From the NCBI RefSeq assembly GCF_028548455.1, contig NZ_JAQQLF010000019.1, forward strand, positions 16,802-80,801: DNA of 64,000 bases. The letters are read 5' to 3'. A program made the position numbers and the translations under genes. The stretch's first letter is position 1. Each line of letters starts with the position of its first letter. This DNA comes from Vogesella aquatica. GTDB lineage: Bacteria; Pseudomonadota; Gammaproteobacteria; Burkholderiales; Chromobacteriaceae. Below the pieces are notes generated by a model that made no database searches, was not told the DNA's origin, and was given only the letters and a program-made list of their open reading frames with translations. Shown here in pieces: positions 27,315 to 37,111 of the stretch.

Positions 27315-28925
27315 TTACAGCTTGTAGGTACGAACCTCGTTGTCCAGGGTGGAGGCCAGCTCGTTCAGGTGGTGCGCCAGGTCGGTCACGCTGTGGGCGG
27401 CGCTGGCGTTTTCTTCCGACATTTGCGCCACGGTTTCTACCTGCTGCGCAATGCTGTTCGCTGCCGCACCTTGCTCGCGGATGGCACTGGCAATTTCACC
27501 TACCACCCCTTTGTTATCGTCTGCGGCCTGGGCGATTTCCTGCATGGTCAGGCGTGCCCGCTCGGTTTCCTGCACGCCGCTTTCCACGCTGCTGACGGCA
27601 CGGCTTACCCCGGCGGCGGCGTCATCAGACTTGCCCTGCATGGTGTTGATCATCTGGGCGATTTCGGTAGTAGAGCTGGCGGTGCGTTCGGCCAGCTTGC
27701 GTACCTCGTCGGCTACTACGGCAAAGCCGCGGCCCATTTCGCCTGCGCGGGCGGCTTCGATGGCGGCATTGAGCGCCAGCAAATTGGTCTGGTCGGCCAC
27801 GTCGCGTATCACGTTAATAACCGTATGAATGGCATTGGTTTGCTGGTTCAGGGCTTGCATATGGGTGGACACGTCGCGCACCGACTCGGCCATGCTGAGG
27901 ATGGTGCCGTTGCTGCTTTCTATCACCTGTTCGCCGTGGCGCGCCTTGTGGCCGGTGTCCTGCGCCAGGGTATTGGCTTCCTGGGTGCGGTCGGCCACGT
28001 GGTTGATGCTGACGGTAATCTGCTCCAGCGCCGCCGCCATGGACGAGGCCGACTGGCTTTGTGCCGACGAGCCAGCGGCAACCTGCCCGGCAGCGCTGGC
28101 CAGGTTGGCCGCAGCCGATGCCACATCGCTGGACGATGCCGCCACGCGCTGCATGCTGTCGTGCAGGCGGCTGGCCAGCTGGTTGAAGTGGCGTAGCAGG
28201 CCGCCCATTTCATCGTCGTGACGGATCTGGCAGCGGCGAGACAGGTCCAGGTGCTCGGTCATGTCGGCAATATCGCTGGCCGCGTCGTGAATGCTGCCTA
28301 CAATCTGGCGATAGGTGCGTATCGCGATGATGACCAGCGCCAGCAAGGCGACGCCGGCGGTAATGGAAAGCCATAACAAGGCACTCTGTTCGGCCTCGTT
28401 CAGTGCCTGATGCGCTTCACGCCCTACCTGCTTGTTGTGCTCTATTTCTTTCAGTGCGGTGTCGCGTACCTGCAGGAAGTCGCTGCGGCTGTTGTTGAGT
28501 ATTTGCGAGGCATTGGCGACGTCTCGCGCCTTGAATGCCGCCAGCACCTGGTCGTAGGTCTGGTTGGTGCGCGCTACCCCGCGACGGAATTCTTCCAGTA
28601 GCTGCTTGTCGGCGTTGTCGTTTACCAGGGCTGCATAGCTTTGCAGATTGTTGTCTACCAGCTGGCGATAATTTTGATAGGCCGCCAGGATCGCATCCTG
28701 TGTGGCGGCTTCTTCCGACGCCACCAGGCTGAGCAAGGCAGCGCGCTGCTGCACAAAGTTCAGGCTGGCGGTACCGAGCAGCTCGATGCTTGGCACGACA
28801 TCTTCGGCGATAACCGACGACTTTTCCTTGATGCTGGCTAGCTGGATAAAGGCAATCAGCAGAATCGTGGCAAAAGCAGCCACAGCCACCAGGGTCTGCA
28901 ACTGCAAACGTGTAGCAATTTTCAT
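27315..28925 (-). CDS. methyl-accepting chemotaxis protein
   Basis: 536-residue membrane chemoreceptor. TM1 is about 10-30, followed by a four-helix-bundle periplasmic domain (about 31-183), TM2 about 185-205 ([19 protein letters not shown]), HAMP to about 260, and a signalling domain whose hairpin tip contains [16 protein letters not shown] then [16 protein letters not shown]. The C-terminus RTYKL is short and has no CheR-binding pentapeptide. AGAGGTG precedes ATG 28925. The ligand is unknown. An exact dispersed word is at 28102-28113. Confidence 0.95.
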   Translation of the reverse strand: MKIATRLQLQTLVAVAAFATILLIAFIQLASIKEKSSVIAEDVVPSIELLGTASLNFVQQRAALLSLVASEEAATQDAILAAYQNYRQLVDNNLQSYAALVNDNADKQLLEEFRRGVARTNQTYDQVLAAFKARDVANASQILNNSRSDFLQVRDTALKEIEHNKQVGREAHQALNEAEQSALLWLSITAGVALLALVIIAIRTYRQIVGSIHDAASDIADMTEHLDLSRRCQIRHDDEMGGLLRHFNQLASRLHDSMQRVAASSSDVASAAANLASAAGQVAAGSSAQSQSASSMAAALEQITVSINHVADRTQEANTLAQDTGHKARHGEQVIESSNGTILSMAESVRDVSTHMQALNQQTNAIHTVINVIRDVADQTNLLALNAAIEAARAGEMGRGFAVVADEVRKLAERTASSTTEIAQMINTMQGKSDDAAAGVSRAVSSVESGVQETERARLTMQEIAQAADDNKGVVGEIASAIREQGAAANSIAQQVETVAQMSEENASAAHSVTDLAHHLNELASTLDNEVRTYKL

Positions 28926-29232
28926 GAAACACCTCTAACCGATGGGGTGGGTTGTTTGGGGCTGAAGCGGTGCAGTCAGGTCAATGGCAGTGTTCGCCAG
29001 CCATCGCTGGCGATGGCGGGGTGGCTGGCGGTACGGCTTGGCGCACACGGTTGATCCCTGTCGGTGGCCCGCAGTGCACCAGGTCATGCATACCTCGGGC
29101 AATGCCGGGTTATTTTGCTCGTAATTTATAGATATTGCTTGGGCTTATAGCAAGATGACATGTTGCGATGCGTCAACTTCATGCCGCATCTGTCATCCCA
29201 TGCGATGTGCTGGCGGGCTGCCGAGTGCGGCC
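28926..29232. other. intergenic region, no gene seen
   Basis: Between chemoreceptor and mfd. It should hold the leftward promoter of the chemoreceptor; an AT-rich patch lies at 29110-29160 but I could not fit a convincing sigma28 or sigma70 pair. A possible hairpin CCAGCC / GGCTGG lies around 28998-29028. No open frame with a binding site. Confidence 0.3.
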
Positions 29233-29257
29233 AAAAAAACAGCCCGAAAAGGGCTGT
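29233..29257 (-). terminator. terminator of mfd
   Basis: Perfect 7-bp stem ACAGCCC / GGGCTGT (29239-29245, 29251-29257). Leftward it is followed by a run of T that merges with a partial copy (9-mer) of the dispersed word at 29226-29234. Confidence 0.82.
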
Positions 29258-29309
29258 GGGATGAATGAGCAAGTTGGCGCTATAGCATGCGCGGGCGGGT
29301 GCTTTCCGG

Positions 29310-32300
29310 CTAGCTTAGCTCTTTCATCAGCTCTTTCACGCGCACGATGCGCATCGCCACATCCGGTATCGGGCTTTCTACCCGCAGCTTGTCCTGGCCC
29401 GCCAGCTTGTAGTTACGCTTGCTCTGGATCAGCTGGATGATCTTCATCGGGTCGATGGGCGGGTTGGGCACGAAGGTGAGCTGGATGGCCACTTCGCTGG
29501 CGTCCAGCTTCTGGATACCCATCTCGCGTGCGGCCAACCTTAGGCGGTGGCTTTCGATCAGCGTTTTCACGTTTTGCGGTGGCAGGCCGAAGCGGTCGAT
29601 CAGCTCCTCGTGGATGGTGTCGATGTCGTCTTCGCTATCGCAGGTGGCCAGCCGCTTGTAGATCACCAGCCGCTCGTGCACGCCGGGGCAGTAGTCGTCC
29701 GGCAGCAGCGCCGGGCTGTGCAGGTTGATTTCGGTGGTCACGCCCAATGGCGCGTCCAGGTCCGGCTCGCGCCCTTTTTTGAGGTCGCGCACCGCTTGCT
29801 TCAGCATTTCGGTAAACAGGCTGAAGCCGACCTCCTGCATCTCGCCCGACTGCCCCTCGCCCAGCACCTCGCCGGCGCCACGGATTTCCAGGTCGTGCAT
29901 GGCCAGGTAGAAGCCGGCGCCCAGTTCTTCCGACGCCTGGATCGCTTCCAGCCGCTTTTGCGCATCGCGCGTCATGCCTTCGCCGGTAAGCAGGTAGGCA
30001 TAGGCCTGGTGGTGGCTGCGGCCAACCCGGCCGCGCAGCTGGTGCAGCTGCGCCAGGCCGAACTTGTCGGCGCGGTTGATCAGGATGGTGTTGGCGTTGG
30101 GGATGTCGATGCCGGTTTCGATAATGGTGGAACACAGCAGTACATTAAAGCGTACCTGCAGGAAGTCGCGCATCACCTGTTCCAGCTCGCGCTCGCGCAG
30201 CTGGCCGTGGGCCACGCCGATGCGCGCCTCCGGCACCAGCTCGGCCAGCTTTTCGCGCATGTTCTCGATGGTGTCCACCTCGTTGTGCAGGAAGAACACC
30301 TGGCCGCCGCGCTTGAACTCGCGCAGCATGGCCTCGCGGATAATGCCGTTGTTGATGGGGCTGACAAAGGTTTTGACCGCCAGCCGGCGCGATGGCGCGG
30401 TGGTGATGGCCGAGAACTCGCGCAGGCCTTCCAGCGCCATCGATAGCGTGCGCGGAATCGGCGTGGCAGTCAGCGTCAGCACGTCCACGTTGGCGCGCAG
30501 GCGTTTGAGCTGTTCTTTCTGGCGCACGCCAAAGCGGTGTTCCTCGTCGATGATCACCAGCCCCAGGTTTTTGAAGCTCACATCCGGCTGCACCAGTTTG
30601 TGGGTGCCGATGACGATATCGATGCTGCCTGCGGCCAACCCTTCCATCGCCTGCTTCACTTCCTTGGCGCTCTTGAAGCGCGACAGCTCGGCAATGCGTA
30701 CCGGCCAGTCGGCAAAGCGGTCGCTGAAGTTCTGGAAATGCTGCTCGGCCAGCAACGTGGTGGGCACCAGCACCGCCACCTGCTTGCCGCCCATCACCGC
30801 CACAAAGGCAGCGCGCAGCGCGACTTCGGTTTTGCCAAAGCCCACGTCGCCACACACCAGGCGGTCCATCGGGCGGCCGCTGGTCATGTCGTGGATCACC
30901 GCCTCGATGGCACTGGCCTGGTCGGGGGTTTCCTCGAAGCCGAAGCCGGCGGCAAAGGCGTCGTAATCGTGGTGGTTCAGCGTAAAGCTGTGGCCTTCGC
31001 GCGCGGCGCGCTGCGCGTACAGGTTCAGCAGCTCGGCGGCGGTATCACGCGCTTTTTCGGCGGCCTTTTTCTTGGCCTTGTCCCAGGCCGGGCTACCCAG
31101 CCGGTGCAGCTGCACATTGTCGCTGGCGTGGCCGGCGTAGCGGCTGATCAGCTGCAGCTGCGCCACCGGCACGTACAGCGTGGCGCCTTCGGCGTACTCC
31201 AGCTGCATCATCTCGGTTTCGCCTTCGCCCAGGTCGATAGACACCAGGCCCATATAGCGGCCGATACCGTGCGATTCGTGGACTACCGGGTCGCCCACTT
31301 TCACCTCGGCCAGATCGCGCAGCATGGCGTCGTTGTTGGCCGCCGTTTTGCGGCGCTTGCCGTGGCTGCGGGCGATGTGCTGGTACAGCTCGGCTTCGGT
31401 GACGATGGCGATACCGGCTTCGTGCAGCTCGAAACCGTTAAACAGCGGCGCGTGAATCAGGCCCAGCGCGACTTTGCCATCGGCAAAGGCCTGCCAGCTG
31501 TCTACCGGCTGTGCCTTGATGCCGTGTTCCTGCAGAAAGTGCTGCAAGGTTTCGCGCCGGCCCAGGCTTTCGGCGGCAATCAGCACGCGGCCGCTGTAGC
31601 GGCGGCTGAAGTCGGCAAGCCGGGTGAGCGGGTTGTCGGCGCGGCGGTCTACCGCCAGCTCGGGTAGCGGCAGGTAGCCGCAGTCGCCGCTGCCGGACAT
31701 GTCCAGCCGGGCGTACGGTTTGATGGCGCCCATCAGCTCGTCCGGGCGCAGGAACAGCTCGGCCGGGGCCAGTACCGGGCGCTCCGGGTTGCCGCCGGCC
31801 ATATTGTGGCGGCTTTGCGCATCACGCCAGAAGTCCTCGGCGGCGGCCATCACATTGCCGTGCAGGATCAGCTGCGCGCTGTCGCCCAGGTAGTCGAACA
31901 GGGTAGCGGTGTGATCGAAGAACAGTGGCAGGTAGTACTCGATACCGGCCGGCCACAGGTTATTGGACACATCCTTGTAGATACGGCTCTTGGACGGGTC
32001 ACCGTCGACTTTTTCGCGGTAGTGCTGGCGGAAGGCGGTGACGGCGGCTTCGTCGGTGGGGTACTCGCGTGCCGGCAGCAGGCGGATCTCCGGTACCGGG
32101 TACAGCGTGCGCTGGGTGTCGGGGTCGAAGGTTTTCAGGCTGTCGATTTCGTCATCGAACAGGTCGATGCGATAAGGCAGCGCGCTGCCCATGGGGAACA
32201 GGTCGACCAGGCCGCCGCGTATCGAGAACTCGCCCGGTGCCACCACTTGCGAGACATGCTGGTAGCCGGCGGTGACCATGTCGGCGCGCAGCCGGTCTAC

Positions 32301-32705
32301 GTCCAGGCGCTGCTTCAGCTTGAGCCAGAAGGTACGGCCCAGCAGAAAGCTCATCGGCGATAGCCGCGTGATGGCGGTGGTGAGCGGCGCAATCACCACA
32401 TCGCATTCACCATTGCGGATTTGCCACAGCGTGGCCAGGCGCTCGGATACCAGGTCGCTGTGTGGAGAAAAGTGGTCGTAGGGCAGGGTTTCCCAGTCGG
32501 GCAGCAGGGCGATACGCCAAGACGGGCGGAAGAAGGGCAGCTCTGCCTTTAGGCGTTGGGCATCCTGTGCGCTGGCGGTCAGGATCAGTACAGGTTGGCC
32601 GCTATCCGGCAGCGCGGCTATCAGGGCGCTGTCGGCGCTACCGGCTGGCAGCGCCAGCAGGGTCTTCTGCCCGTTTGCGGGCCACTGTCGCAAAGTGGTG
32701 GTCAT
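29310..32705 (-). CDS. mfd: transcription-repair coupling factor
   Basis: 1131-residue translocase that removes stalled RNA polymerase from lesions and recruits UvrA. Domains in order: UvrB-like N-terminal region (1-~350), RNA polymerase interaction domain around GDPVVHESHGIGRYMGL, RecG-like SF2 motor with Walker A GDVGFGKTEVA and DEEH box, and the C-terminal TRCF domain. ATG 32705 (MTTTLRQ) is preferred; an in-frame ATG at 32717 and a TTG at 32723 also exist. Dispersed words occur at 29529 (exact, reverse), 30017 and 30630. Confidence 0.97.
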   Translation of the reverse strand: MTTTLRQWPANGQKTLLALPAGSADSALIAALPDSGQPVLILTASAQDAQRLKAELPFFRPSWRIALLPDWETLPYDHFSPHSDLVSERLATLWQIRNGECDVVIAPLTTAITRLSPMSFLLGRTFWLKLKQRLDVDRLRADMVTAGYQHVSQVVAPGEFSIRGGLVDLFPMGSALPYRIDLFDDEIDSLKTFDPDTQRTLYPVPEIRLLPAREYPTDEAAVTAFRQHYREKVDGDPSKSRIYKDVSNNLWPAGIEYYLPLFFDHTATLFDYLGDSAQLILHGNVMAAAEDFWRDAQSRHNMAGGNPERPVLAPAELFLRPDELMGAIKPYARLDMSGSGDCGYLPLPELAVDRRADNPLTRLADFSRRYSGRVLIAAESLGRRETLQHFLQEHGIKAQPVDSWQAFADGKVALGLIHAPLFNGFELHEAGIAIVTEAELYQHIARSHGKRRKTAANNDAMLRDLAEVKVGDPVVHESHGIGRYMGLVSIDLGEGETEMMQLEYAEGATLYVPVAQLQLISRYAGHASDNVQLHRLGSPAWDKAKKKAAEKARDTAAELLNLYAQRAAREGHSFTLNHHDYDAFAAGFGFEETPDQASAIEAVIHDMTSGRPMDRLVCGDVGFGKTEVALRAAFVAVMGGKQVAVLVPTTLLAEQHFQNFSDRFADWPVRIAELSRFKSAKEVKQAMEGLAAGSIDIVIGTHKLVQPDVSFKNLGLVIIDEEHRFGVRQKEQLKRLRANVDVLTLTATPIPRTLSMALEGLREFSAITTAPSRRLAVKTFVSPINNGIIREAMLREFKRGGQVFFLHNEVDTIENMREKLAELVPEARIGVAHGQLRERELEQVMRDFLQVRFNVLLCSTIIETGIDIPNANTILINRADKFGLAQLHQLRGRVGRSHHQAYAYLLTGEGMTRDAQKRLEAIQASEELGAGFYLAMHDLEIRGAGEVLGEGQSGEMQEVGFSLFTEMLKQAVRDLKKGREPDLDAPLGVTTEINLHSPALLPDDYCPGVHERLVIYKRLATCDSEDDIDTIHEELIDRFGLPPQNVKTLIESHRLRLAAREMGIQKLDASEVAIQLTFVPNPPIDPMKIIQLIQSKRNYKLAGQDKLRVESPIPDVAMRIVRVKELMKELS

Positions 32706-32880
32706 ATCGCTACACATTCTCAAAGAGGCAGGTATTATAGAGCCACACCGGGCCTACAGCTGCGCCAGACAGCGACCTTCATCATGAATCCGGTGTCCCG
32801 CCCTTAAGTTCACCACAGAATGAATACAGCCAGCTTGTACAGGGGCGGGGCGGCGTTACGATAAAACAGGCAGGGGAGAG

Positions 32881-35800
32881 GTGGAAAAAAACACCATAGG
32901 TGCGCTGGTCGCACTGATTTTTTTTGCAACAGGCATGCTGTTCTGGCCAATTCAGTGGCTGGAAACCTTGCCGATGGCCGCATTTGTGCCCCACGCCATG
33001 ATGGCGTGGCGCTTTGCCGCCGGGCGTTTTGGCGTGGTGTGGTGGTGGGGTGGCCCGGTAGCGCTGCTGGCACTGCTAACCATGCCGCTGGCCGAGGCCG
33101 CGCCCTGGACGCTATCGTTTGCCAGCATGTTGCTGGCCCTGTCCCGCGTGTTGCCTGCCGCCGATTACCGGCTGTCCTCCTTATCTTCCCTCTTCCGTTT
33201 GCAGCTGCGCTGTCTATTGCCTGCGGCCCTTCTGGTGGCCACTCTGGCCGGGGTGATGCCTGCCGCAAACTGGCCGGTGCTGGTGCAGCACTTTACCCTG
33301 GCATGGCTGACACTGGTGCTGGTGCTGCCGCTGGCGTATGCCAGCTTTCCCGGTAATGTGATGCAGCGTGACACCCTGTGGCTGATGCTGGCCACGATGC
33401 TGGCGGGTGGCCTGCTGTGGGCACTGCAGCGCCAGGCTTGTGTTGCCTCGTGTCTGCTGGTTTTTTTACCGCTGCTATTGCTGGCCGCATTGCGTGCCGG
33501 GCTGACCGGGGTGGCCGGGGTAGGGGTAACGGTGCTGCTTACCCTGTCTTTGCCTGGCTTGTTGTGGGGGCAGCCATGGCCGCTGAGCCTGAATGCAGCG
33601 GGCTGGCTACTGTTGGCAAGCCTGGTCTTGCTGGCGGGCATGGTGGCGGTATTTGGCGATGGCTACCGTCGCCGCGAGCGTTTGCTGCAAGATGTACAGG
33701 CGCGTTTTGAGTCCTTGCTGAACCAGAGCACCAGCCTGATGACGCTGAAAGACCTGGACGGCCGCTACCTGGTGGTGAACCTGAACTTTGCCCGGCTGTT
33801 TGGCTTGTCACCGCTTTACTTCAAGGGGCGTGCCGCGCGTGATGTCTTTGCTGCCGAAGAGGCCAGGCAGATTGCCGAGCACGACTTGCAGGTATTGCGC
33901 AGCCTGGAGCCACGCCAGTTCGAAGAAAACATCACGGTAAAGGGTCACAGCCTGCGCATGCTGTCCAGCGTGTTTCCGCTGTTTGATAGTGAAGGGCTGC
34001 CCTCCGGGGTGGGCAGCATTTCGGTTGACATTACCCAGCGTGCCGCCGAAGAGCGTTTGCGCCAGGAGGCAGTGGAAAAGTACCGTGCTGTCGTCGAGCA
34101 ATCCATGGTGGGTATTTACATCACGCAGGAAGAAGAGCTGGTGTACGTCAACCCCAAGCTGGCCGACCTGGTGCAATACAGTGCCGACGAGCTGGTGGGC
34201 CGTCATATCGGCGTGGTGCTGGCACCGGCGGAGGCGCAGCGTATCAGCGCACAGATACGCCGCCGTATCGCCGACCGCATCCAGAACATGCACTACACCA
34301 CGCGTTTGCTGCGCAAGGATGGTGAGGAAGTAGACGTCGAGGTGCACAGCCGCCTGTTCGACTACCAGGGCCGCAAGGCGATTATCGGCGTGGTAATGGA
34401 TATTTCCGACCGCGTGGCCGCCAGCGCCGAGCTGCGCCTGGCCGCCACCGTGTTCGACAATGCCACCGAAGGCATTCTGGTCACCGACGCCGAGGGCCGT
34501 ATCGTCATGGTGAACCAGGCCTTTACCCGCATTACCGGCTTTGGCTCGGACGAAGCCATCGGCCGTGTTTCGCGCATGCTGCGTACAGCCAACCGCGAGC
34601 GGAACCGCGCCCTGGTCGAGGCGCTGGAGCGTGACGGGCACTGGAAAGGCGAAATGTTCGACCGCCATAAAAACGGTGACCCATACGTGGCCGAGCTGTC
34701 CATCAGTGCTGTGCGGGCAACGCACGGCGGGCTGACGCACTATGTGGGGGTGTTTTCCGATATTACCGGCCGCAAGCAGGCCGAAGACCGGCTGCAGTTT
34801 CTGGCCAGCCACGATCCGCTTACCCGTCTGCCCAACCGCAGCGCCCTGATCGAAGCCATCGATAACGCCATTATCGAATCGGAAGAGGCAGTGCCGGCGC
34901 TGGCGGTGATGTTCATCGACCTGGACCGTTTCAAGCTGATTAACGACTCCTTTGGCCACCAGGCTGGCGATGAGGTGCTGCACGAAATTGCCGCCCGGCT
35001 GACCCAGTCGGCGCAGCGCTTTGGCCTGGTGGCGCGGCTGGGCGGCGATGAATTCACGCTATTGGTCAGCGATTTTGACAGCCACGAGGCGCTAGGCCGC
35101 ATGGCCGAGGAAGTGTTGGCCGCATTGGCCCGCCCCATGCGGGTAGAGCAGCACGAGGTCTTTGTCAGCGGCAGTATCGGCATCAGTGTGTACCCCAACG
35201 ACGGCATAGACGCCACCACGCTGCTGAAGAATGCCGACGCAGCCATGTACCGCGCCAAGGAAGCCGGCAAGAACACCTACCAGTTCTTTGATGCCGACAT
35301 GAATACGCAAACCTTCGAGCGCTTGCTGATGGAAAGCGGCCTGCGCCAGGCACTGGAGCGGCGCGAGTTCGAGCTGCATTACCAGCCACAAGTATCGTGC
35401 GATGGCGTGTCGCTGCAGGGGGTGGAGGCGCTGATCCGCTGGCGCCACCCGCAGCTGGGGCTGATACCGCCTGGCCGTTTCATTCCGCTGGCCGAAGAAA
35501 CCGGCCTGATCAAGCCCATTGGTGCCTGGGTGCTGCGCGAAGCCTGCCACCAGATGGTGGCGTGGGACAAAGCCGGCATGCGTGTACCGCGGCTGGCGGT
35601 GAATTTGTCGGCCCGCCAGTTCGAGCAGCAAACCCTGCTGAACGAAGTAAACGACGTGCTGGCGGTAACTGGCCTGGCCGCGTCGCGGCTGGAGCTGGAA
35701 ATTACCGAATCCATGCTGATGCAGAACCCGCAAGAGGCCATCTCGCTGCTGGGCGAGTTGAAGGCGCTGGGCGTCAAGCTGTCTATCGATGACTTCGGCA

Positions 35801-36135
35801 CCGGCTACTCGTCGCTGTCCACGCTCAAGCGCTTTCCACTGGATTACCTGAAAGTGGATCGCTCATTCATCGAGGGCTTGCCGGACGACGATGATAGCGC
35901 CGCCATTACCGAGGCCATCATCGCCATGGCGCGCAAGCTGCACTTCACCGTGATTGCCGAAGGGGTGGAAACCGCTGAGCAGGGCAACTTCCTGCGCCAG
36001 GCGGGCTGCGCCATCCTGCAAGGGTATTTCTTCAGCAAGCCGCTATCGGCCGCTGCGCTGGAACAATGGTTGGCCGCAGGGTTGCAGCACGCCACCCTGC
36101 CTGGCGTTGACGGTGACGGTGACGACGAGCTGTAA
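32881..36135 (+). CDS. membrane PAS-GGDEF-EAL cyclic-di-GMP enzyme
   Basis: 1084-residue sensor. The N-terminal 260 residues are very hydrophobic, with about eight helices resembling a MASE-type sensor. Three PAS domains follow (about 270-390, 400-520, 525-645; the ends are marked by DITQR, DISDR and DITGR). The GGDEF domain (about 650-815) has an intact GGDEF site, and the EAL domain (about 835-1070) has EALIRWRHP, the metal-binding DDFGTGYSS and IAEGVET. Both catalytic sites look competent, so the sign of its effect on c-di-GMP cannot be read from sequence. The start is GTG 32881 after GGGGAG; spacing is short. Confidence 0.92.
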   Translation: MEKNTIGALVALIFFATGMLFWPIQWLETLPMAAFVPHAMMAWRFAAGRFGVVWWWGGPVALLALLTMPLAEAAPWTLSFASMLLALSRVLPAADYRLSSLSSLFRLQLRCLLPAALLVATLAGVMPAANWPVLVQHFTLAWLTLVLVLPLAYASFPGNVMQRDTLWLMLATMLAGGLLWALQRQACVASCLLVFLPLLLLAALRAGLTGVAGVGVTVLLTLSLPGLLWGQPWPLSLNAAGWLLLASLVLLAGMVAVFGDGYRRRERLLQDVQARFESLLNQSTSLMTLKDLDGRYLVVNLNFARLFGLSPLYFKGRAARDVFAAEEARQIAEHDLQVLRSLEPRQFEENITVKGHSLRMLSSVFPLFDSEGLPSGVGSISVDITQRAAEERLRQEAVEKYRAVVEQSMVGIYITQEEELVYVNPKLADLVQYSADELVGRHIGVVLAPAEAQRISAQIRRRIADRIQNMHYTTRLLRKDGEEVDVEVHSRLFDYQGRKAIIGVVMDISDRVAASAELRLAATVFDNATEGILVTDAEGRIVMVNQAFTRITGFGSDEAIGRVSRMLRTANRERNRALVEALERDGHWKGEMFDRHKNGDPYVAELSISAVRATHGGLTHYVGVFSDITGRKQAEDRLQFLASHDPLTRLPNRSALIEAIDNAIIESEEAVPALAVMFIDLDRFKLINDSFGHQAGDEVLHEIAARLTQSAQRFGLVARLGGDEFTLLVSDFDSHEALGRMAEEVLAALARPMRVEQHEVFVSGSIGISVYPNDGIDATTLLKNADAAMYRAKEAGKNTYQFFDADMNTQTFERLLMESGLRQALERREFELHYQPQVSCDGVSLQGVEALIRWRHPQLGLIPPGRFIPLAEETGLIKPIGAWVLREACHQMVAWDKAGMRVPRLAVNLSARQFEQQTLLNEVNDVLAVTGLAASRLELEITESMLMQNPQEAISLLGELKALGVKLSIDDFGTGYSSLSTLKRFPLDYLKVDRSFIEGLPDDDDSAAITEAIIAMARKLHFTVIAEGVETAEQGNFLRQAGCAILQGYFFSKPLSAAALEQWLAAGLQHATLPGVDGDGDDEL

Positions 36136-36204
36136 ACTGCAAAAGCACAAAGGGCTGCGCATTAAGCGGTACAATGCGCGGTTCTATTGATAAGGTGATG
36201 CCTC

Positions 36205-36951
36205 ATGAGCAACAAGAAACTCATTCACGGCTTTCATGCCGTAAATGCCCGCCTGTGGCAAAACCCGAAATCGGTGCTGGAAATCTTCCTGGCCGGCGGC
36301 CGTCAGGACGCCCGCGCCCAAGCCGTACTGGACAAGGCCGCCGGCGAAAGCGTGAAAGCCCACATTGTGGATAAAGCGCGCCTGGACAGCCTTACCGGCA
36401 ACGCCCGCCACCAGGGCGTGGTGGCAATGATCGACGCCAACCAGAACTTTGTGACGCTGGACGACGTACTGGAAAACCTGTCCGAGCCGCCGCTGCTACT
36501 GATTCTGGACGGTGTGACCGACCCGCATAACCTGGGTGCCTGCCTGCGCGTAGCCGACGCCATGGGCGCACACGCGGTTATCGCCCCGAAAGACCGCTCT
36601 GCCACGCTGAACGCTACCGTGTCCAAGGTGGCCTGCGGTGCCGCCGAGGTCATGCCCTACATTACGGTAACCAATCTGGCGCGTACGCTGCGCGACCTGA
36701 AAGACGCCGGGGTGTGGATTGCCGGCACCACCATGGAAGCCGACACCGACCTGTACCATTTCGACGCCAGCGGCCCCCTGGCCTGGGTGATGGGGGCAGA
36801 AGGCGAGGGCATGCGCCGCCTGACGCGCGAGCACTGCGACGTGCTGGTGTCCATCCCGATGTTTGGCACCGTGGAAAGCCTGAACGTGTCGGTCTCGTCC
36901 GGCATGGTGCTGAGCGAAAGCCGCCGCCAGCGTGTGCTGAAACAGGGCTAA
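36205..36951 (+). CDS. rlmB: 23S rRNA (guanosine-2251-2'-O)-methyltransferase
   Basis: 248-residue SPOUT methyltransferase that modifies G2251 in the ribosomal P-loop. An L30e-like N-terminal substrate domain ([13 protein letters not shown]) precedes the trefoil-knot domain with [31 protein letters not shown] and [21 protein letters not shown] precedes ATG 36205. It has its own terminator. Confidence 0.95.
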   Translation: MSNKKLIHGFHAVNARLWQNPKSVLEIFLAGGRQDARAQAVLDKAAGESVKAHIVDKARLDSLTGNARHQGVVAMIDANQNFVTLDDVLENLSEPPLLLILDGVTDPHNLGACLRVADAMGAHAVIAPKDRSATLNATVSKVACGAAEVMPYITVTNLARTLRDLKDAGVWIAGTTMEADTDLYHFDASGPLAWVMGAEGEGMRRLTREHCDVLVSIPMFGTVESLNVSVSSGMVLSESRRQRVLKQG

Positions 36952-36972
36952 GCCGTTTCCTGGCCACGCAAG

Positions 36973-37003
36973 GGCCTGTCCGCTATGGCGGGCAGGCCTT
37001 TTT
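36973..37003 (+). terminator. terminator after rlmB
   Basis: Stem GGCCTG-T-CCGC / GCGG-G-CAGGCC with TATG loop, then five T. Confidence 0.85.
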
Positions 37004-37054
37004 GCATGCGGCAAGCTTTTATTGCCATGGTGCCGGAACACCATGCCTGGTGCC

Positions 37055-37084
37055 TTGCCTACATACCCTTATGGGGTATATAGT
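37055..37084 (+). promoter_or_regulatory. copper promoter with CsoR operator
   Basis: A -35-like TTGCCT (37055-37060) and -10 TATAGT (37079-37084) are 18 bases apart. The spacer holds the palindrome ATACCC-TTATG-GGGTAT (37063-37079), the typical CsoR/RcnR-type box of short G/C tracts flanked by AT. A csoR gene lies in the same operon, so negative autoregulation relieved by Cu(I) is expected. Confidence 0.8.
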
Positions 37085-37111
37085 GCTATGCAACTGACAC
37101 AAGGAGTCGTC

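Noticed and set aside
29547..31667. Long rightward frames opposite mfd
   Set aside because: Shadow frames of a gene with intact Mfd domains; no start signals.
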